Shown here: positions 8,506 through 17,338 of the stretch, piece after piece
Layout: each line of letters starts with the position of its first letter
Position numbering within the stretch: position 1 is the first letter of the stretch
From: Planctomycetota bacterium
GTDB lineage: Bacteria > Planctomycetota > Phycisphaerae > Phycisphaerales > UBA5793
Direction of reading: 5' to 3'
Length of the DNA: 64,000 bases
NCBI GenBank assembly: GCA_013112555.1
Contig: JABFGK010000001.1
Location: forward strand, 2,640,581 to 2,704,580
The notes under the pieces: model-generated
Seen by the model: only the letters and a program-made list of their open reading frames with translations
Database searches by the model: none
Told to the model about the DNA's origin: nothing
Program-made: the position numbers and the translations under genes

Positions 8506-10002
8506 GTGGAATCGAGCGAACTGTGGACCTGGTTCTGGTGGGCCAATACAGCCCTGATGTGGACGATCCGTCTCATCATGACGGTTGTCATCGTCTCACG
8601 TCGCCGATCACCGTCCGCAGCGCTGGCGTGGCTGACACTGACCTACGCAATCCCACTGGTCGGCATGGGAGCCTACTTCCTGGTCGGGGAGAACCGGCTC
8701 GGCGAACGCAGACGACGCAAGCACCTCGACACGGTCAAACACATCGAATCACAACTGACATTCAACGCTGCCGAAATCCGCCGCCACCAGGCAACCATCG
8801 ACGGCCGCTTCTGCCCGATTGCCAACCTGGCAGAAGGACTGGGGGCCTCAGCCCCACTCAGCGGGCACGGCATGACCCTGCTGGCTGAGCCGGAAACCCT
8901 CGTCGAATCGCTCGAGCGCGACATTGACAATGCACAGCACCACTGCCATCTGCTGTATTACCTCTTTAACACCGATCGGCTGGGGCGACAGATCGCCACA
9001 GCGCTGGGGCGTGCAGTCCAACGGGGCGTGAGTTGCCGCCTGCTCGTCGATGCCGTGGGCAGCAAAATGCTGTCCGAAAGCGATCTCTGGCAGCAACTCG
9101 TTGCCGATGGGGTTCAGATCAGTTCGGCACTGCCGGTCCATGCCCTGCGTGCCCGGGTCGCCCGACTCGACCTGCGCAACCACCGCAAACTGGCTGTCAT
9201 TGACGGGCGCATAGCCTACACCGGCAGCCACAACCTCACCGGACCGATCTACCCGCGAAAGGCCCACTTCGGCTCATGGATCGATGCCTCGGTGCGAATC
9301 GAAGGCCCCTGTGTCGCTGCCCTCCAGATGCTGTTTCTTGAGGATTGGTACGCAGAACGCCGCGACCTGCCCGACCGACAGGAAATCGAATCCTGCGTGG
9401 TGGGTGACTCCCATGAACCGCCTCAGACAGGCGGCACCTGGGAAACCGACAGTAACATCATCGCCCAGGTGTTGCCCACGGGACCCCTGAGTGAAGCGAC
9501 GCCGTTACAGCGGGTCATCCTTCAGGCCCTCCACGGGGCCGAGAACGAAATCGTCTTCACCACCCCCTACTTCGTCCCCGACGATGCGACCGTCGTTGCG
9601 ATCCAGACGGCTGCCCTGCGCGGCGTGGAAGTCAATCTGGTCGTCCCCCGCGTCAGTGATAACTGGATCGCGCAGGCTGCCGGGCGATCGTTCTACGGCG
9701 AGTTGCTCGGGGCCGGCGTGAAAGTCCATGAGTTCGCAGAAGGACTCCTGCACGCCAAGACGCTGACCGTCGACACCGACTTCGCACTGATCGGGTCAGC
9801 CAACCTGGACATCCGCAGTTTCATGCTGAACTTTGAACTTGCCGTCCTGATCTACGACGATGACTTCGCCTCAGAGTTGCGTTTCCTGCAGGGACGCTAC
9901 ATTCAGCAAAGTGAATCGTTGACCCTGAAGCGATGGCGGGATCGGCCTGGTCGACAGCGCATCGGCGACCCACTGGCCAAGTTGCTCAGTCCGCTGCTGT
10001 AG
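8506..10002 (+). CDS. cls: cardiolipin synthase (phospholipase D superfamily)
   Basis: This enzyme joins phosphatidylglycerol to make cardiolipin at the membrane. Two N-terminal membrane helices (TALMWTIRLIMTVVIVS; LAWLTLTYAIPLVGMGAYFL) precede two HKD motifs: HRKLAVIDGRIAYTGSHN and HAKTLTVDTDFALIGSANLD. The second is followed by RSFMLNFE, typical of Cls. The GTG at 8506 is chosen because AAGGAG lies five bases upstream; an upstream TTG at 8455 has no such site. The resulting length of 498 residues fits the family. Confidence 0.93.
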   Translation: MESSELWTWFWWANTALMWTIRLIMTVVIVSRRRSPSAALAWLTLTYAIPLVGMGAYFLVGENRLGERRRRKHLDTVKHIESQLTFNAAEIRRHQATIDGRFCPIANLAEGLGASAPLSGHGMTLLAEPETLVESLERDIDNAQHHCHLLYYLFNTDRLGRQIATALGRAVQRGVSCRLLVDAVGSKMLSESDLWQQLVADGVQISSALPVHALRARVARLDLRNHRKLAVIDGRIAYTGSHNLTGPIYPRKAHFGSWIDASVRIEGPCVAALQMLFLEDWYAERRDLPDRQEIESCVVGDSHEPPQTGGTWETDSNIIAQVLPTGPLSEATPLQRVILQALHGAENEIVFTTPYFVPDDATVVAIQTAALRGVEVNLVVPRVSDNWIAQAAGRSFYGELLGAGVKVHEFAEGLLHAKTLTVDTDFALIGSANLDIRSFMLNFELAVLIYDDDFASELRFLQGRYIQQSESLTLKRWRDRPGRQRIGDPLAKLLSPLL

Positions 10003-10207
10003 CAGTCAATGCAGCCCGCGAGGCGTGCACGGCATCGAGGTCACGGCGAACCAGTTCCATCAGCAGCCGTGCCCGAACACGTGCCTTGCTCGCACGGATC
10101 TCATCATGCGTCACCGGATCAGGTCGATCGGAGTCCGGCATGGACGGCCGGCGCTCAGTCGGCCCATCCGTGCCGCCCTGATGGTGTGTGCTCTGCCCAC
10201 CGGTCAT
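9986..10207 (-). CDS. small hypothetical protein
   Basis: A 73-residue frame with a charged helical C-terminal half (RASKARVRARLLMELVRRDL). It overlaps the 3' end of the cardiolipin synthase gene tail to tail by 17 bp. A GAGGAG-type stretch lies upstream of its ATG. I do not recognise the family and it could be spurious. Confidence 0.4.
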   Translation of the reverse strand: MTGGQSTHHQGGTDGPTERRPSMPDSDRPDPVTHDEIRASKARVRARLLMELVRRDLDAVHASRAALTATAAD

Positions 10208-10342
10208 AACAGGCCCCCTGACTCCTCAACGACGGACGGTTGAATCTGCCACCCAACTGTCAATGTCGCGTCATGCATCATTTCCCACTCCTGAGCCGAC
10301 CGCGACCGATCCTGGACCAGGTCGGCGGCCGGCACCCACAAT

Positions 10343-10361
10343 CACACACACACACACACAA
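10343..10361. repeat. (CA)n microsatellite
   Basis: About nine CA dinucleotides in tandem within a non-coding stretch. It could vary in length by slippage. Confidence 0.8.
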
Positions 10362-10934
10362 ACGGGCGCAAAGTCGGGCGCTGCTCCCCCGCCGACTGCG
10401 ATCGTTGCTCGTACTGCATTACGGTCGTGGCCTCTGTGCCTGACGGATCATCGGTTGCCAATTGTCAGGCACCGGCACACAGCACCGCTTCCATCAGGAC
10501 AAGTCCCTGATCCCAACTTCCTTTCATATGTTCTTCGGCACACACTGCAGATTCACTCGACTCATTTGAAACGTCACCGGATTCGAAAAAAGAGGAAAGA
10601 CGCCCATTCAAAGTGAGTTGTCTGTGTGCATGGCCAAGGACGGCCGATTGGAGTGCCTCAATGAGTACACGGATGTTGTGGAGATCACGGACGACTCCAC
10701 CACGGGCAACGGTGAGACGATCAAGCAGACGAGGAGCAAGCAGGCCCAGTGGCCTCTGGCTGACGTGGGGTGCGACCGAGACACAGACACGGCGATCACC
10801 TCGGGACGCCCGGAGCAACAACGCGGCGTGGAGGTCGTCACACCTGATCGAGCACTGAACAGCACTCGCCTGCCTTGCTTGGCAACCACGGACCGGCCGA
10901 CCAACGACCGGCTCAACAATCTGCTCACTCTCCA

Positions 10935-10975
10935 GGGAGCCCTGTGCCGTGCCTCCACAGGCTCCCTTGTTTATT
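10935..10975 (+). terminator. probable rho-independent terminator
   Basis: GGGAGCC (10935-10941) pairs with GGCTCCC (10960-10966), with an inner TGTG/CACA extension, followed by TTGTTTATT. It would end a transcript from the unassigned region to its left. Confidence 0.5.
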
Positions 10976-11052
10976 GGATCCCCTGCCCGATGCAGACAGA
11001 CTCAGGGTCGCTGAGCCGTCGCGTCGGCAGCGCTCTTCATAGGAACCAGGAC

Positions 11053-11376
11053 ATGTTCTTGCTGGAGTCCCCATCCTCCCCGGATCCGGCACCACCAAGC
11101 GGCAGCCCATGCCGTCGGCCTGACGATGCCGAGCAGGAACTCGCCTTTGTCCTGTTCCAGGTGTGGGCAGAAGCGCTCGGGCTCGAAGTCAGTGAGTTGC
11201 ATGGGCTGCTGGAAGACCCTGCCCGGACCGCGCTTGACGGAGTCCTGCGGATCAAAGTCGACCTCATGATTGCTGCGGCCCGCCACAGATGCCGAGCCCG
11301 CCCAGGAGCCCACTCCCATTGGCCGACTCCGTGTCCAATATCACGATGTGATCGCGATAAATCAATAAATCACTGA
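11053..11376 (+). CDS. hypothetical protein
   Basis: A 107-residue frame whose ATG at 11053 follows AGGAACCAGG. The central part (DDAEQELAFVLFQVWAEALG, then LEVSELHGLLEDPARTALDG) reads as two or three soluble helices; the ends are Pro/Arg-rich. No family is recognised. The frame is open further upstream, so the start is not certain. Confidence 0.4.
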   Translation: MFLLESPSSPDPAPPSGSPCRRPDDAEQELAFVLFQVWAEALGLEVSELHGLLEDPARTALDGVLRIKVDLMIAAARHRCRARPGAHSHWPTPCPISRCDRDKSINH

Positions 11377-11776
11377 CAGTATTTTACTATCACCAAGCCC
11401 TTCGTCTGCCTGCATGGCTGATGCTGGTGCCGCTCTGTGCTTGACTCAGGAAGGGCGTTCATCTACATTCGGTGGCAAAAAAAGCGCGACCTTCAGCGGC
11501 TTGGGGACATATTGTACATGTGCCTGGAGTGGCCGAAGCATGGGTTTCGCAACGCTAACCCGCCATAAGTGGTGCTTGGTGAAGCAGTTGCTACACTGAT
11601 GCAGAAGGAGCAGCGTATCAATATCTTGGTTGTGTCACACCAGTCGGCGGACCGTGGTGTGACATTTGTATTGCCGACGAGTACGTTTCGACGGCATCAC
11701 AGGTAGCATTTTCAGTTGATCCCGCTTCGGCATGGTTCCGGGCGGGGGTCCGGGCTGTCAGCGAGGGCTTTACGTC
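11377..11776. other. leader region of the rpmF-fab cluster
   Basis: No gene is supported in these 400 bases. The only clear structure is the perfect inverted repeat at 11633-11664. The stretch is AT-richer than its surroundings near 11,480-11,640, as expected for a promoter region, but I cannot point to a convincing -35/-10 pair. Confidence 0.5.
11633..11664. promoter_or_regulatory. perfect 10-bp inverted repeat, candidate operator or RNA hairpin
   Basis: TGTCACACCA (11633-11642) and TGGTGTGACA (11655-11664) are exact reverse complements separated by 12 bp. There is no T-run after it, so it is not a simple terminator. It sits 112 bp before the rpmF start, at the head of the fatty-acid cluster, where a repressor could bind. 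The function is inferred. Confidence 0.45.
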
Positions 11777-11962
11777 ATGCATCCAACACATCGACTTTCG
11801 CCGGGACGCAAGCGTCGTCGGCGATCACATCTGGCCTTGAAGGGCAAGCACACCGTGCTGTGCCCGAACTGTGGCGAGGTTAAACTCCCGCACTGTGCGT
11901 GCAGCAACTGCGGCTATGTGCGTCCTGGCCTGCAATTGAAGCTTGAAGACGAGGAAGAATAG
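11777..11962 (+). CDS. rpmF: 50S ribosomal protein L32
   Basis: A 61-residue basic protein with GRKRRRRSHLALKG followed by a zinc ribbon (CPNCGEVKLPH, then CSNCGYV), the L32 pattern. The start at 11777 (MHPTHRL) is set by family length; the frame is open a little further up. As in many bacteria it precedes plsX, here by three bases, which ties ribosome and lipid synthesis into one transcript. Confidence 0.9.
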   Translation: MHPTHRLSPGRKRRRRSHLALKGKHTVLCPNCGEVKLPHCACSNCGYVRPGLQLKLEDEEE

Positions 11963-11965
11963 TCC

Positions 11966-12988
11966 ATGCGATTTGCACTGGACGTCATGGGTGGTGACCA
12001 TGCGCCGCACGAGATCCTGAAAGGGGCATTCATGTCCCTGGATCTGCTTGCGCCGGATGATGAACTGGTCCTCGTCGGGGACGAGCAAGCCATCACGCAG
12101 GACATGAAAGATAACGGAATTGATGATGCGAGGCTGAGTATCGTCGCCTCGTCCGACGACATCCGCATGGATGATCCGCCGATCGATTCAGTGCGCGCCA
12201 AGCCGAACAGTTCCATTGTCAAAATGGCGCGGATGGCAGGCCGCAAGGCTGAGAATCCGGTCGACATCATCATTTCTGCCGGCAATACCGGAGCCTGCGT
12301 CTCGGCCGCCCAGATGCACCTGCGACGACTGCCGGGAGTCCACCGCCCCGGGATTGCCGTCTGTCTGCCTACATTCGGCGGGCCGGTGGTCATCTGCGAC
12401 ATCGGTGCCAACCCCGATCCGAAGGCCCATCACTTGTGGCAATACGGCATCATGGCTGCGGCCTACTGCCGTGAGATGTTCGGCGTCGAGAACCCCACCA
12501 TCGCCCAACTCAACATCGGCGGCGAGGAAATGAAGGGGACCGACATCGTCCGCGGCGCCCGCGAGTACTTCCAGCAGACCGAGGGCGTCAACTACATCGG
12601 CTACATCGAAGGACGCGAGATGTTCGACCATGTGGCCGACGTCGTCGTCACCGACGGCTTCGTGGGCAATGTCGTCATCAAACTCAGTGAGGGGCTCGCC
12701 TCCGGCATCTTCAAGTCGATCAGCCACGAAATCGGGAAGCAATCGGCCGATCTGGTCGATGCGTTCAAGCCCGTCATTAAATCGATCTATGCCCGGCATG
12801 ACTACCACGAGCAGGGAGGCGCCCCGTTGCTCGGCGTCAATGGAACCTGCATTATCTGCCACGGATCCTCGGAAGCGTACACGATTTCCAGCGCCATCAG
12901 GAACAGTCGGATACTCGTGAAGAACAAGCTGAACGAGGGGATCGTGAGCCGCCTGGCCACGGTAAACCAACAAGTTGGGGCCGGTTAA
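11966..12988 (+). CDS. plsX: phosphate acyltransferase PlsX
   Basis: PlsX converts acyl-ACP to acyl-phosphate, the first step of phospholipid synthesis. The N-terminus MRFALDVMGGDHAPHEILKG is diagnostic. Further family motifs are DIIISAGNTGACVSAA, GANPDPKAHHLWQYG, NIGGEEMKGTD and VVTDGFVGNVVIKLSEG. The 340-residue length is usual. The stop overlaps the fabH start by one base (TAATG). Confidence 0.97.
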   Translation: MRFALDVMGGDHAPHEILKGAFMSLDLLAPDDELVLVGDEQAITQDMKDNGIDDARLSIVASSDDIRMDDPPIDSVRAKPNSSIVKMARMAGRKAENPVDIIISAGNTGACVSAAQMHLRRLPGVHRPGIAVCLPTFGGPVVICDIGANPDPKAHHLWQYGIMAAAYCREMFGVENPTIAQLNIGGEEMKGTDIVRGAREYFQQTEGVNYIGYIEGREMFDHVADVVVTDGFVGNVVIKLSEGLASGIFKSISHEIGKQSADLVDAFKPVIKSIYARHDYHEQGGAPLLGVNGTCIICHGSSEAYTISSAIRNSRILVKNKLNEGIVSRLATVNQQVGAG

Positions 12989-13986
12989 TGGCGACTGCAT
13001 ACGGGGTCAAGATCATCGGCAGCGGCAGCGCTGTGCCGGACGGTGTTATCACCAACGCCGATCTCGAGCGCATGGTGGACACGAGCGACGAGTGGATCGT
13101 CCAGCGCACCGGCATTCGTGAGCGTCGTTGCTGTGATCCCGAGAAGGGCGAGGGCGTCCGTTGGATGTCCCGGCTTGCCCTGGAACGTGCGTTGGAAAAC
13201 GCCAAAATCGACCCGGCCGAACTCGACCTGGTCATCGTGGCTACCGTGACAGGCGAGATGCGGTGCCCCAGCACTTCCTGCCGCGTGGCCAACGAGATCG
13301 GGGCCGTCAACGCCGGGGCCTTTGATGTGATGGCTGCCTGCAGCGGCTACGTCTACGCGATCAACGTCGCCGAGTCGTTTATCAAAGCCGGCCGATACAA
13401 AACCATCGGGGTCGTCGGCTGTGATGCCCTGACCACGATTACCGATTACACAAACCGAAAACTGTGTGTCCTGCTCGGCGATGCGGCCGGGGCCGTCATC
13501 ATGACCGCCGACGAGGATCCGGACCGAGGATGCCTCTTCCAGAAGTTGTACGCGGACGGGTCCCACTGGAACGACCTGTACATTCCCCACAAGGAACAGG
13601 ATGTACCGGAAGGCGCAGACTGGAACGAGGTCAAACTCCACTACCTCCAGATGAACGGGCCGGAGGTCTATCGGTTTGCCGTCAGCAAGTTCCAGGCAGC
13701 CCTGCGCGAGGCACTCGAGGCAGCCGACGTCTCGGTGGATGAACTGAAGATGATCGTGGCCCATCAGTCGAATCTGCGCATCCTTGAATCAACGCGACGG
13801 AAACTGGGGCTGAGCGAGGACAAACTGTTCGTCAATATTGATCGCTTCGGCAACTGCAGCTCCGGCAGCGCAGCGCTCGTGTTCGATGAGTTGTGGCACG
13901 ATGGGACCATCGGGCCGGGTGACATCATTGTTTTTATCGCCCTCGGCGGCGGCCTGACATGGGCCACCAGCGTCTGGCGACTGTAG
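12988..13986 (+). CDS. fabH: beta-ketoacyl-ACP synthase III
   Basis: FabH starts fatty-acid elongation by condensing acetyl-CoA with malonyl-ACP. The 332-residue protein has the N-terminal TSDEWIVQRTGIRERR motif, the nucleophile Cys118 in MAACSGYVYA, the His in VAHQSNLRILE and the Asn in GNCSSGSAAL, completing the Cys-His-Asn triad. It is translationally coupled to plsX. Confidence 0.97.
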   Translation: MATAYGVKIIGSGSAVPDGVITNADLERMVDTSDEWIVQRTGIRERRCCDPEKGEGVRWMSRLALERALENAKIDPAELDLVIVATVTGEMRCPSTSCRVANEIGAVNAGAFDVMAACSGYVYAINVAESFIKAGRYKTIGVVGCDALTTITDYTNRKLCVLLGDAAGAVIMTADEDPDRGCLFQKLYADGSHWNDLYIPHKEQDVPEGADWNEVKLHYLQMNGPEVYRFAVSKFQAALREALEAADVSVDELKMIVAHQSNLRILESTRRKLGLSEDKLFVNIDRFGNCSSGSAALVFDELWHDGTIGPGDIIVFIALGGGLTWATSVWRL

Positions 13987-14052
13987 CGACACGTATTCGA
14001 TCGTCTGACTGCAGACATGTGAAACGGCGTGTAGGGGAGTGGATACGGCGAC

Positions 14053-15000
14053 ATGAGTTCACAACAGGGAAACATCCTGTTATGCCCGGGCCAGGGAGCA
14101 CAATTGGTCGGCATGGGCAAAGGCTGGAGCGAAGCCTGTGCCAAAGCCCGCGCGGTGTTTGATGCTGCCGATGAGGTCCTGGGCGATACGATCGGCGGCA
14201 TCCGCTTCAGCACGTTGTGCTTCGAGGGGCCGGCCGACGTCCTGAACCGAACCAATGCGAGCCAGCCGGCTCTGTATACCTGTGCCGTTGCTTCCTATGC
14301 CGGACTCTGTGAACAGCAGGAACTCACCGGCGAACCGGCCGCATGTGCCGGGTTGAGCCTCGGTGAATACACCGCCCTGCATCTGGCCGGCGTGTTCTCG
14401 TTTGAGGATGGGCTCCGGCTGGTCGCTCAACGCGGCCACTACATGCAGGAGGCGGCCGAGGCATCCGACGGTTCCATGGTGGCGCTGACCGGCGCGACCG
14501 AGCAACAGGCTGAGGAACTGGCAGCGGCCGCAGCCGGCGACAGCGGCGTGCTCGTCTGTGCAAACTTCAACGCCACCGGCCAGATCGTCTTGAGCGGCGA
14601 CGCGGCAGCCTGCGAGCGGGCCGTCGGGCTGGCCGGCGAAAAAGGACTGCGGGCGACCCCCCTGGTGGTGGCCGGGGCCTTTCATTCTCCTCACATGGAA
14701 CCGGCCGCACAGCGGATGGGCCAGGCACTCGATACAGTGCCCTTTGCAGCCCCGCAATGCCCGGTCGTGTCGAATGTAACCGCTCAACCTCACGATGGCG
14801 CCGACCCGGACAGTATCAAGCGGCTGTTGGTGCAGCAGATAACGAGCCCGGTCCGCTGGAGTGAATCGTGTATTTGGATGGGCAGCCAATATTCGGGTCC
14901 GTATCATGAACTGGCCCCGGGACGCGTGTTGACGGGCCTGATGAGACGGATCAACAGAGAGATCAAGGTGGTGAACCATGATCAGCCGAAGACTGACTGA
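14053..15000 (+). CDS. fabD: malonyl-CoA:ACP transacylase
   Basis: FabD moves malonyl groups from CoA to ACP. A 315-residue protein with GQGAQLVGMGKGW at the N-terminus, the catalytic serine in GLSLGEYTALHLAGVFSF and the His in GAFHSPHMEPA. Its last 23 bases overlap the following lipoprotein gene. Confidence 0.96.
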   Translation: MSSQQGNILLCPGQGAQLVGMGKGWSEACAKARAVFDAADEVLGDTIGGIRFSTLCFEGPADVLNRTNASQPALYTCAVASYAGLCEQQELTGEPAACAGLSLGEYTALHLAGVFSFEDGLRLVAQRGHYMQEAAEASDGSMVALTGATEQQAEELAAAAAGDSGVLVCANFNATGQIVLSGDAAACERAVGLAGEKGLRATPLVVAGAFHSPHMEPAAQRMGQALDTVPFAAPQCPVVSNVTAQPHDGADPDSIKRLLVQQITSPVRWSESCIWMGSQYSGPYHELAPGRVLTGLMRRINREIKVVNHDQPKTD

Positions 15001-15712
15001 TGACGGACGCGGCAAATGGCAATCAATCCTGACGCTGGGCCTGGCAGCGACTCTGGTAATGTGTACGGCGCTCCCGCTGGCAGGATGCCGCAAGGAGGAG
15101 CCGGCACCCCCACCGCCGCCACCGCCGCCGCCACCGAAACAGACGATCCCTGAATGGAGCGAGATCCTTATCACCGTGCCGACCATTGAGAAGGTGTCAG
15201 TCGACACCGCAGTCAGGCAGGACTGCACCAAGCCGCAGATGCAGGAATCGATTCGCTTCGTCAATGCATTTGCCTCCGGCGATGATCAGGCACTCGCGCC
15301 GATGCTCGACTCATTGTCGCAGGATGTGTTGACCGACCTGGTCAGCCAGGGCCTGTGGCAGACGGAGACCGAGGGGATCCGTGAACTGACGTTGCTCAAC
15401 TGCACCGGCTCGGGCGGTGACTTCAGCATCGGCTTCACGATCGCGACGGACTCCGGCGACAGCCAGACCTATACGTGGAATGCCAAGATGCGCGGCGATA
15501 CCGGCATCTTTACCCCGTTCGTGCGAATGCCCGAGGAGCCGGATGAGGAAGTAGCCACAGATAACGGCGACGAGGCCGCCTCGAATGATGACCGTGAAGG
15601 CGGCGACAGCGGCGGCGGTCGGCAGCCCGGCAAGGGCAGGCCCGAGCGAGACCCACGCAAGCGAGTCCCGCCACAAGGCCCGGACCCCGGTGACCCGAAC
15701 GGGCCGGGTTGA
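14978..15712 (+). CDS. proline-rich lipoprotein inside the fab operon
   Basis: A 244-residue predicted lipoprotein. A signal peptide (about residues 14-36) ends in a lipobox LAGC. A ten-proline run follows, then a folded domain of about 140 residues (SIRFVNAFASGDDQALAPML, LSQDVLTDLVSQGLWQTETE), and a disordered charged Gly/Pro tail. It starts inside fabD with AGGTGG upstream of the ATG, so it is translated from the same message. I do not recognise the domain; it might link envelope state to lipid synthesis, but only the location supports that. Confidence 0.8.
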   Translation: MISRRLTDDGRGKWQSILTLGLAATLVMCTALPLAGCRKEEPAPPPPPPPPPPKQTIPEWSEILITVPTIEKVSVDTAVRQDCTKPQMQESIRFVNAFASGDDQALAPMLDSLSQDVLTDLVSQGLWQTETEGIRELTLLNCTGSGGDFSIGFTIATDSGDSQTYTWNAKMRGDTGIFTPFVRMPEEPDEEVATDNGDEAASNDDREGGDSGGGRQPGKGRPERDPRKRVPPQGPDPGDPNGPG

Positions 15713-15813
15713 GGGATCACCAACCCTCCATCGAGAATCGATCGAGTCGCGAGACGAGTCACACCGAGCAAGCGTGATGTCGTCAACAGTTGGACAGAAG
15801 GAAGATCGCGAGC

Positions 15814-16551
15814 ATGTCGGATACACGCGTTGCACTCATTACGGGCGCCAGCCGAGGAATCGGGCGGTCCATTGCCGAGCACCTGGCCCGCGCAGGACGC
15901 CATGTCGTATTGCTGGCCCGCAACGAGACGAAACTGGCTGAGGTCGCCGAATCGATCACCCAGTCAGGCGGCAGTGCCTCGATCTACGTCTGCGACATCG
16001 GCGACTCCGATGCCCTGGGCGAAGCCGTCATGTCGACGGCCAAAGACTGCGGCCGACTCGATATTCTGGTCAATAACGCCGGCATCCTGCGAGACAACCT
16101 CCTGCTGCGGATGACCGATGAGGAGTTCGATGATGTGATGCGACTGAACCTGCGGTCCGTGTTCGTGACCTGCAGAGCAGCAGCCAGACCGATGATGAGC
16201 AAGCGGTTCGGCCGCATTGTGAATATCGGGTCCATCTCCGGCGTGATCGGTCGACCGGGCCAGGCCAACTACTCAGCAGCCAAAGCCGGCCTGATCGGGT
16301 TGACGAAGTCCGTCGCAAAAGAGTTTGGAGCCAAAGGGGTTACCGCAAATGTGGTTGCCCCGGGCTGGATCGAAACCGATATGACGGCCGATGTGCCGGA
16401 AGCCGTCCGCACCGAAGCAAAGGCCCTGACCCCGGCCCGCAGACTCGGGCAGCCCGAGGAAGTCGCCTCTGCAGTGAATTTCCTGGCTTCAGATGAGGCC
16501 GGATATATCACCGGGCAGGTCTTGTGTGTCGATGGGGGCATGGGCATGTGA
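15814..16551 (+). CDS. fabG: 3-oxoacyl-ACP reductase
   Basis: An NADPH-dependent short-chain dehydrogenase that reduces beta-ketoacyl-ACP. The 245-residue protein has the cofactor motif GASRGIGRS, NNAG (NNAGILRDN), a catalytic Ser in NIGSISGVIG, YSAAK with Tyr and Lys, and the C-terminal VDGGMGM. The start at 15814 follows AGAAGGAAG. Confidence 0.96.
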   Translation: MSDTRVALITGASRGIGRSIAEHLARAGRHVVLLARNETKLAEVAESITQSGGSASIYVCDIGDSDALGEAVMSTAKDCGRLDILVNNAGILRDNLLLRMTDEEFDDVMRLNLRSVFVTCRAAARPMMSKRFGRIVNIGSISGVIGRPGQANYSAAKAGLIGLTKSVAKEFGAKGVTANVVAPGWIETDMTADVPEAVRTEAKALTPARRLGQPEEVASAVNFLASDEAGYITGQVLCVDGGMGM

Positions 16552-16556
16552 TCAAT

Positions 16557-16618
16557 CTGGGCAGAAATGACTGCCCAGAAACGCTGTGCCTGCTGCTTGT
16601 GACTCAGGCCCAGCAGGC
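16557..16618 (+). promoter_or_regulatory. two tandem perfect hairpins between fabG and acpP
   Basis: CTGGGCAG/CTGCCCAG (16557-16564 and 16571-16578, loop AAATGA) is followed by GCCTGCTG/CAGCAGGC (16588-16595 and 16611-16618). Neither has a T-run. Such structures between fab genes and acpP could slow decay of the acpP message or partly terminate, setting the high ACP dosage. The function is inferred. Confidence 0.5.
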
Positions 16619-16727
16619 GTATATTTGTCGCTCGCTGTCATACGGGTGCTGAGCAATCCGCATCCCCAGGACAGTCGAGATGTTTAGGGAATCACGTTTT
16701 CTTGCAATAGATACTGGAGATGGTCCT

Positions 16728-16979
16728 GTGACAGAAACGGAAATCGAAGCCAAGGTCATCGGCATCGTGGCAGAGCAAATGGGCGTCGACAAGGCTCAGA
16801 TCACCCGCGAGACCAGTTTTGTCAATGATCTCAATGCGGACAGTCTGGACACCGTCGAACTGATCATGGAGTTTGAGGACGAGTTCGAAGCGTCCATCCC
16901 GGACGAAGAGGCCGAGAAACTCCAGACGGTCGGTCAGGCCATTGACTACATCGTTCAGGCTGCCGCCGGTAGCGAGTGA
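16728..16979 (+). CDS. acpP: acyl carrier protein
   Basis: An 83-residue acidic protein with the phosphopantetheine attachment serine in [18 protein letters not shown]. The GTG at 16728 gives the usual family N-terminus ([20 protein letters not shown]) and follows GGAG; a longer frame from 16680 adds an unrelated leader. It carries the growing fatty acid for FabD, FabH, FabG and FabF encoded around it. Confidence 0.95.
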   Translation: MTETEIEAKVIGIVAEQMGVDKAQITRETSFVNDLNADSLDTVELIMEFEDEFEASIPDEEAEKLQTVGQAIDYIVQAAAGSE

Positions 16980-17338
16980 GTCATCAGCGAATCTTCGGCT
17001 CGCCGAGGTCGGCTCCTTTCTCCTGCGCGCGCGTTTCAGTCCTGACTGATTGACTGAGGCGGCTCTCAGGGTACCGGAACGGCCCGATGGTCCGAGACGT
17101 TCTGATGGCGGCGCGGCCGCCTGACGGTGTGCGCGGCTCATAGGTCATACGCCCTCGGAGACAGACTCCGTGAGTGGCTGCCGGGCCGTGCAGCAGCACT
17201 GCGCCCGAGAATGACCGGGGCTGCAGCCGAGTGAGTGGCCGGGTGTCGGCGCCGGCGTGAAACAGCGGCACGTGCCGTGTGGCACTTGATCCGAAGAGTA
17301 AACCTTCAACGAGCAGCATCAGCGGTAATGGTAACAGT
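16980..17338. other. 359-bp gap between acpP and fabF
   Basis: No gene is supported on either strand. The gap is long for this operon, so fabF may have its own promoter, but I see no convincing promoter boxes or terminator. Confidence 0.4.

Larger units (their letters stand above)
10208..11052. other. 845-bp stretch without a recognised gene
   Basis: It contains a (CA)n microsatellite at 10343-10361. A plus-strand frame is open from 10618 through 11376 and its first third has coding-like third positions (MAKDGRLECLNEYTDVVE), but it has no homologue I know and no clear start. A terminator-like hairpin at 10935-10975 lies inside that frame, which argues for a short gene or RNA ending there rather than one long protein. 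Confidence 0.4.

Noticed and set aside
10618-11376. 252-codon open frame as one gene
   Set aside because: A terminator-like hairpin lies inside it at 10935-10975, no start signal is convincing, and the middle part does not look like protein. I kept only the 11,053 start, at low confidence.
12188-13764. two long minus-strand frames over plsX and fabH
   Set aside because: They are antisense to catalytically complete genes, with no start signals and no family resemblance.
14080-15264. 394-codon minus-strand frame over fabD and the lipoprotein gene
   Set aside because: It is a shadow of two supported plus-strand genes and has biased, non-protein-like composition (Gly run opposite the proline codons).
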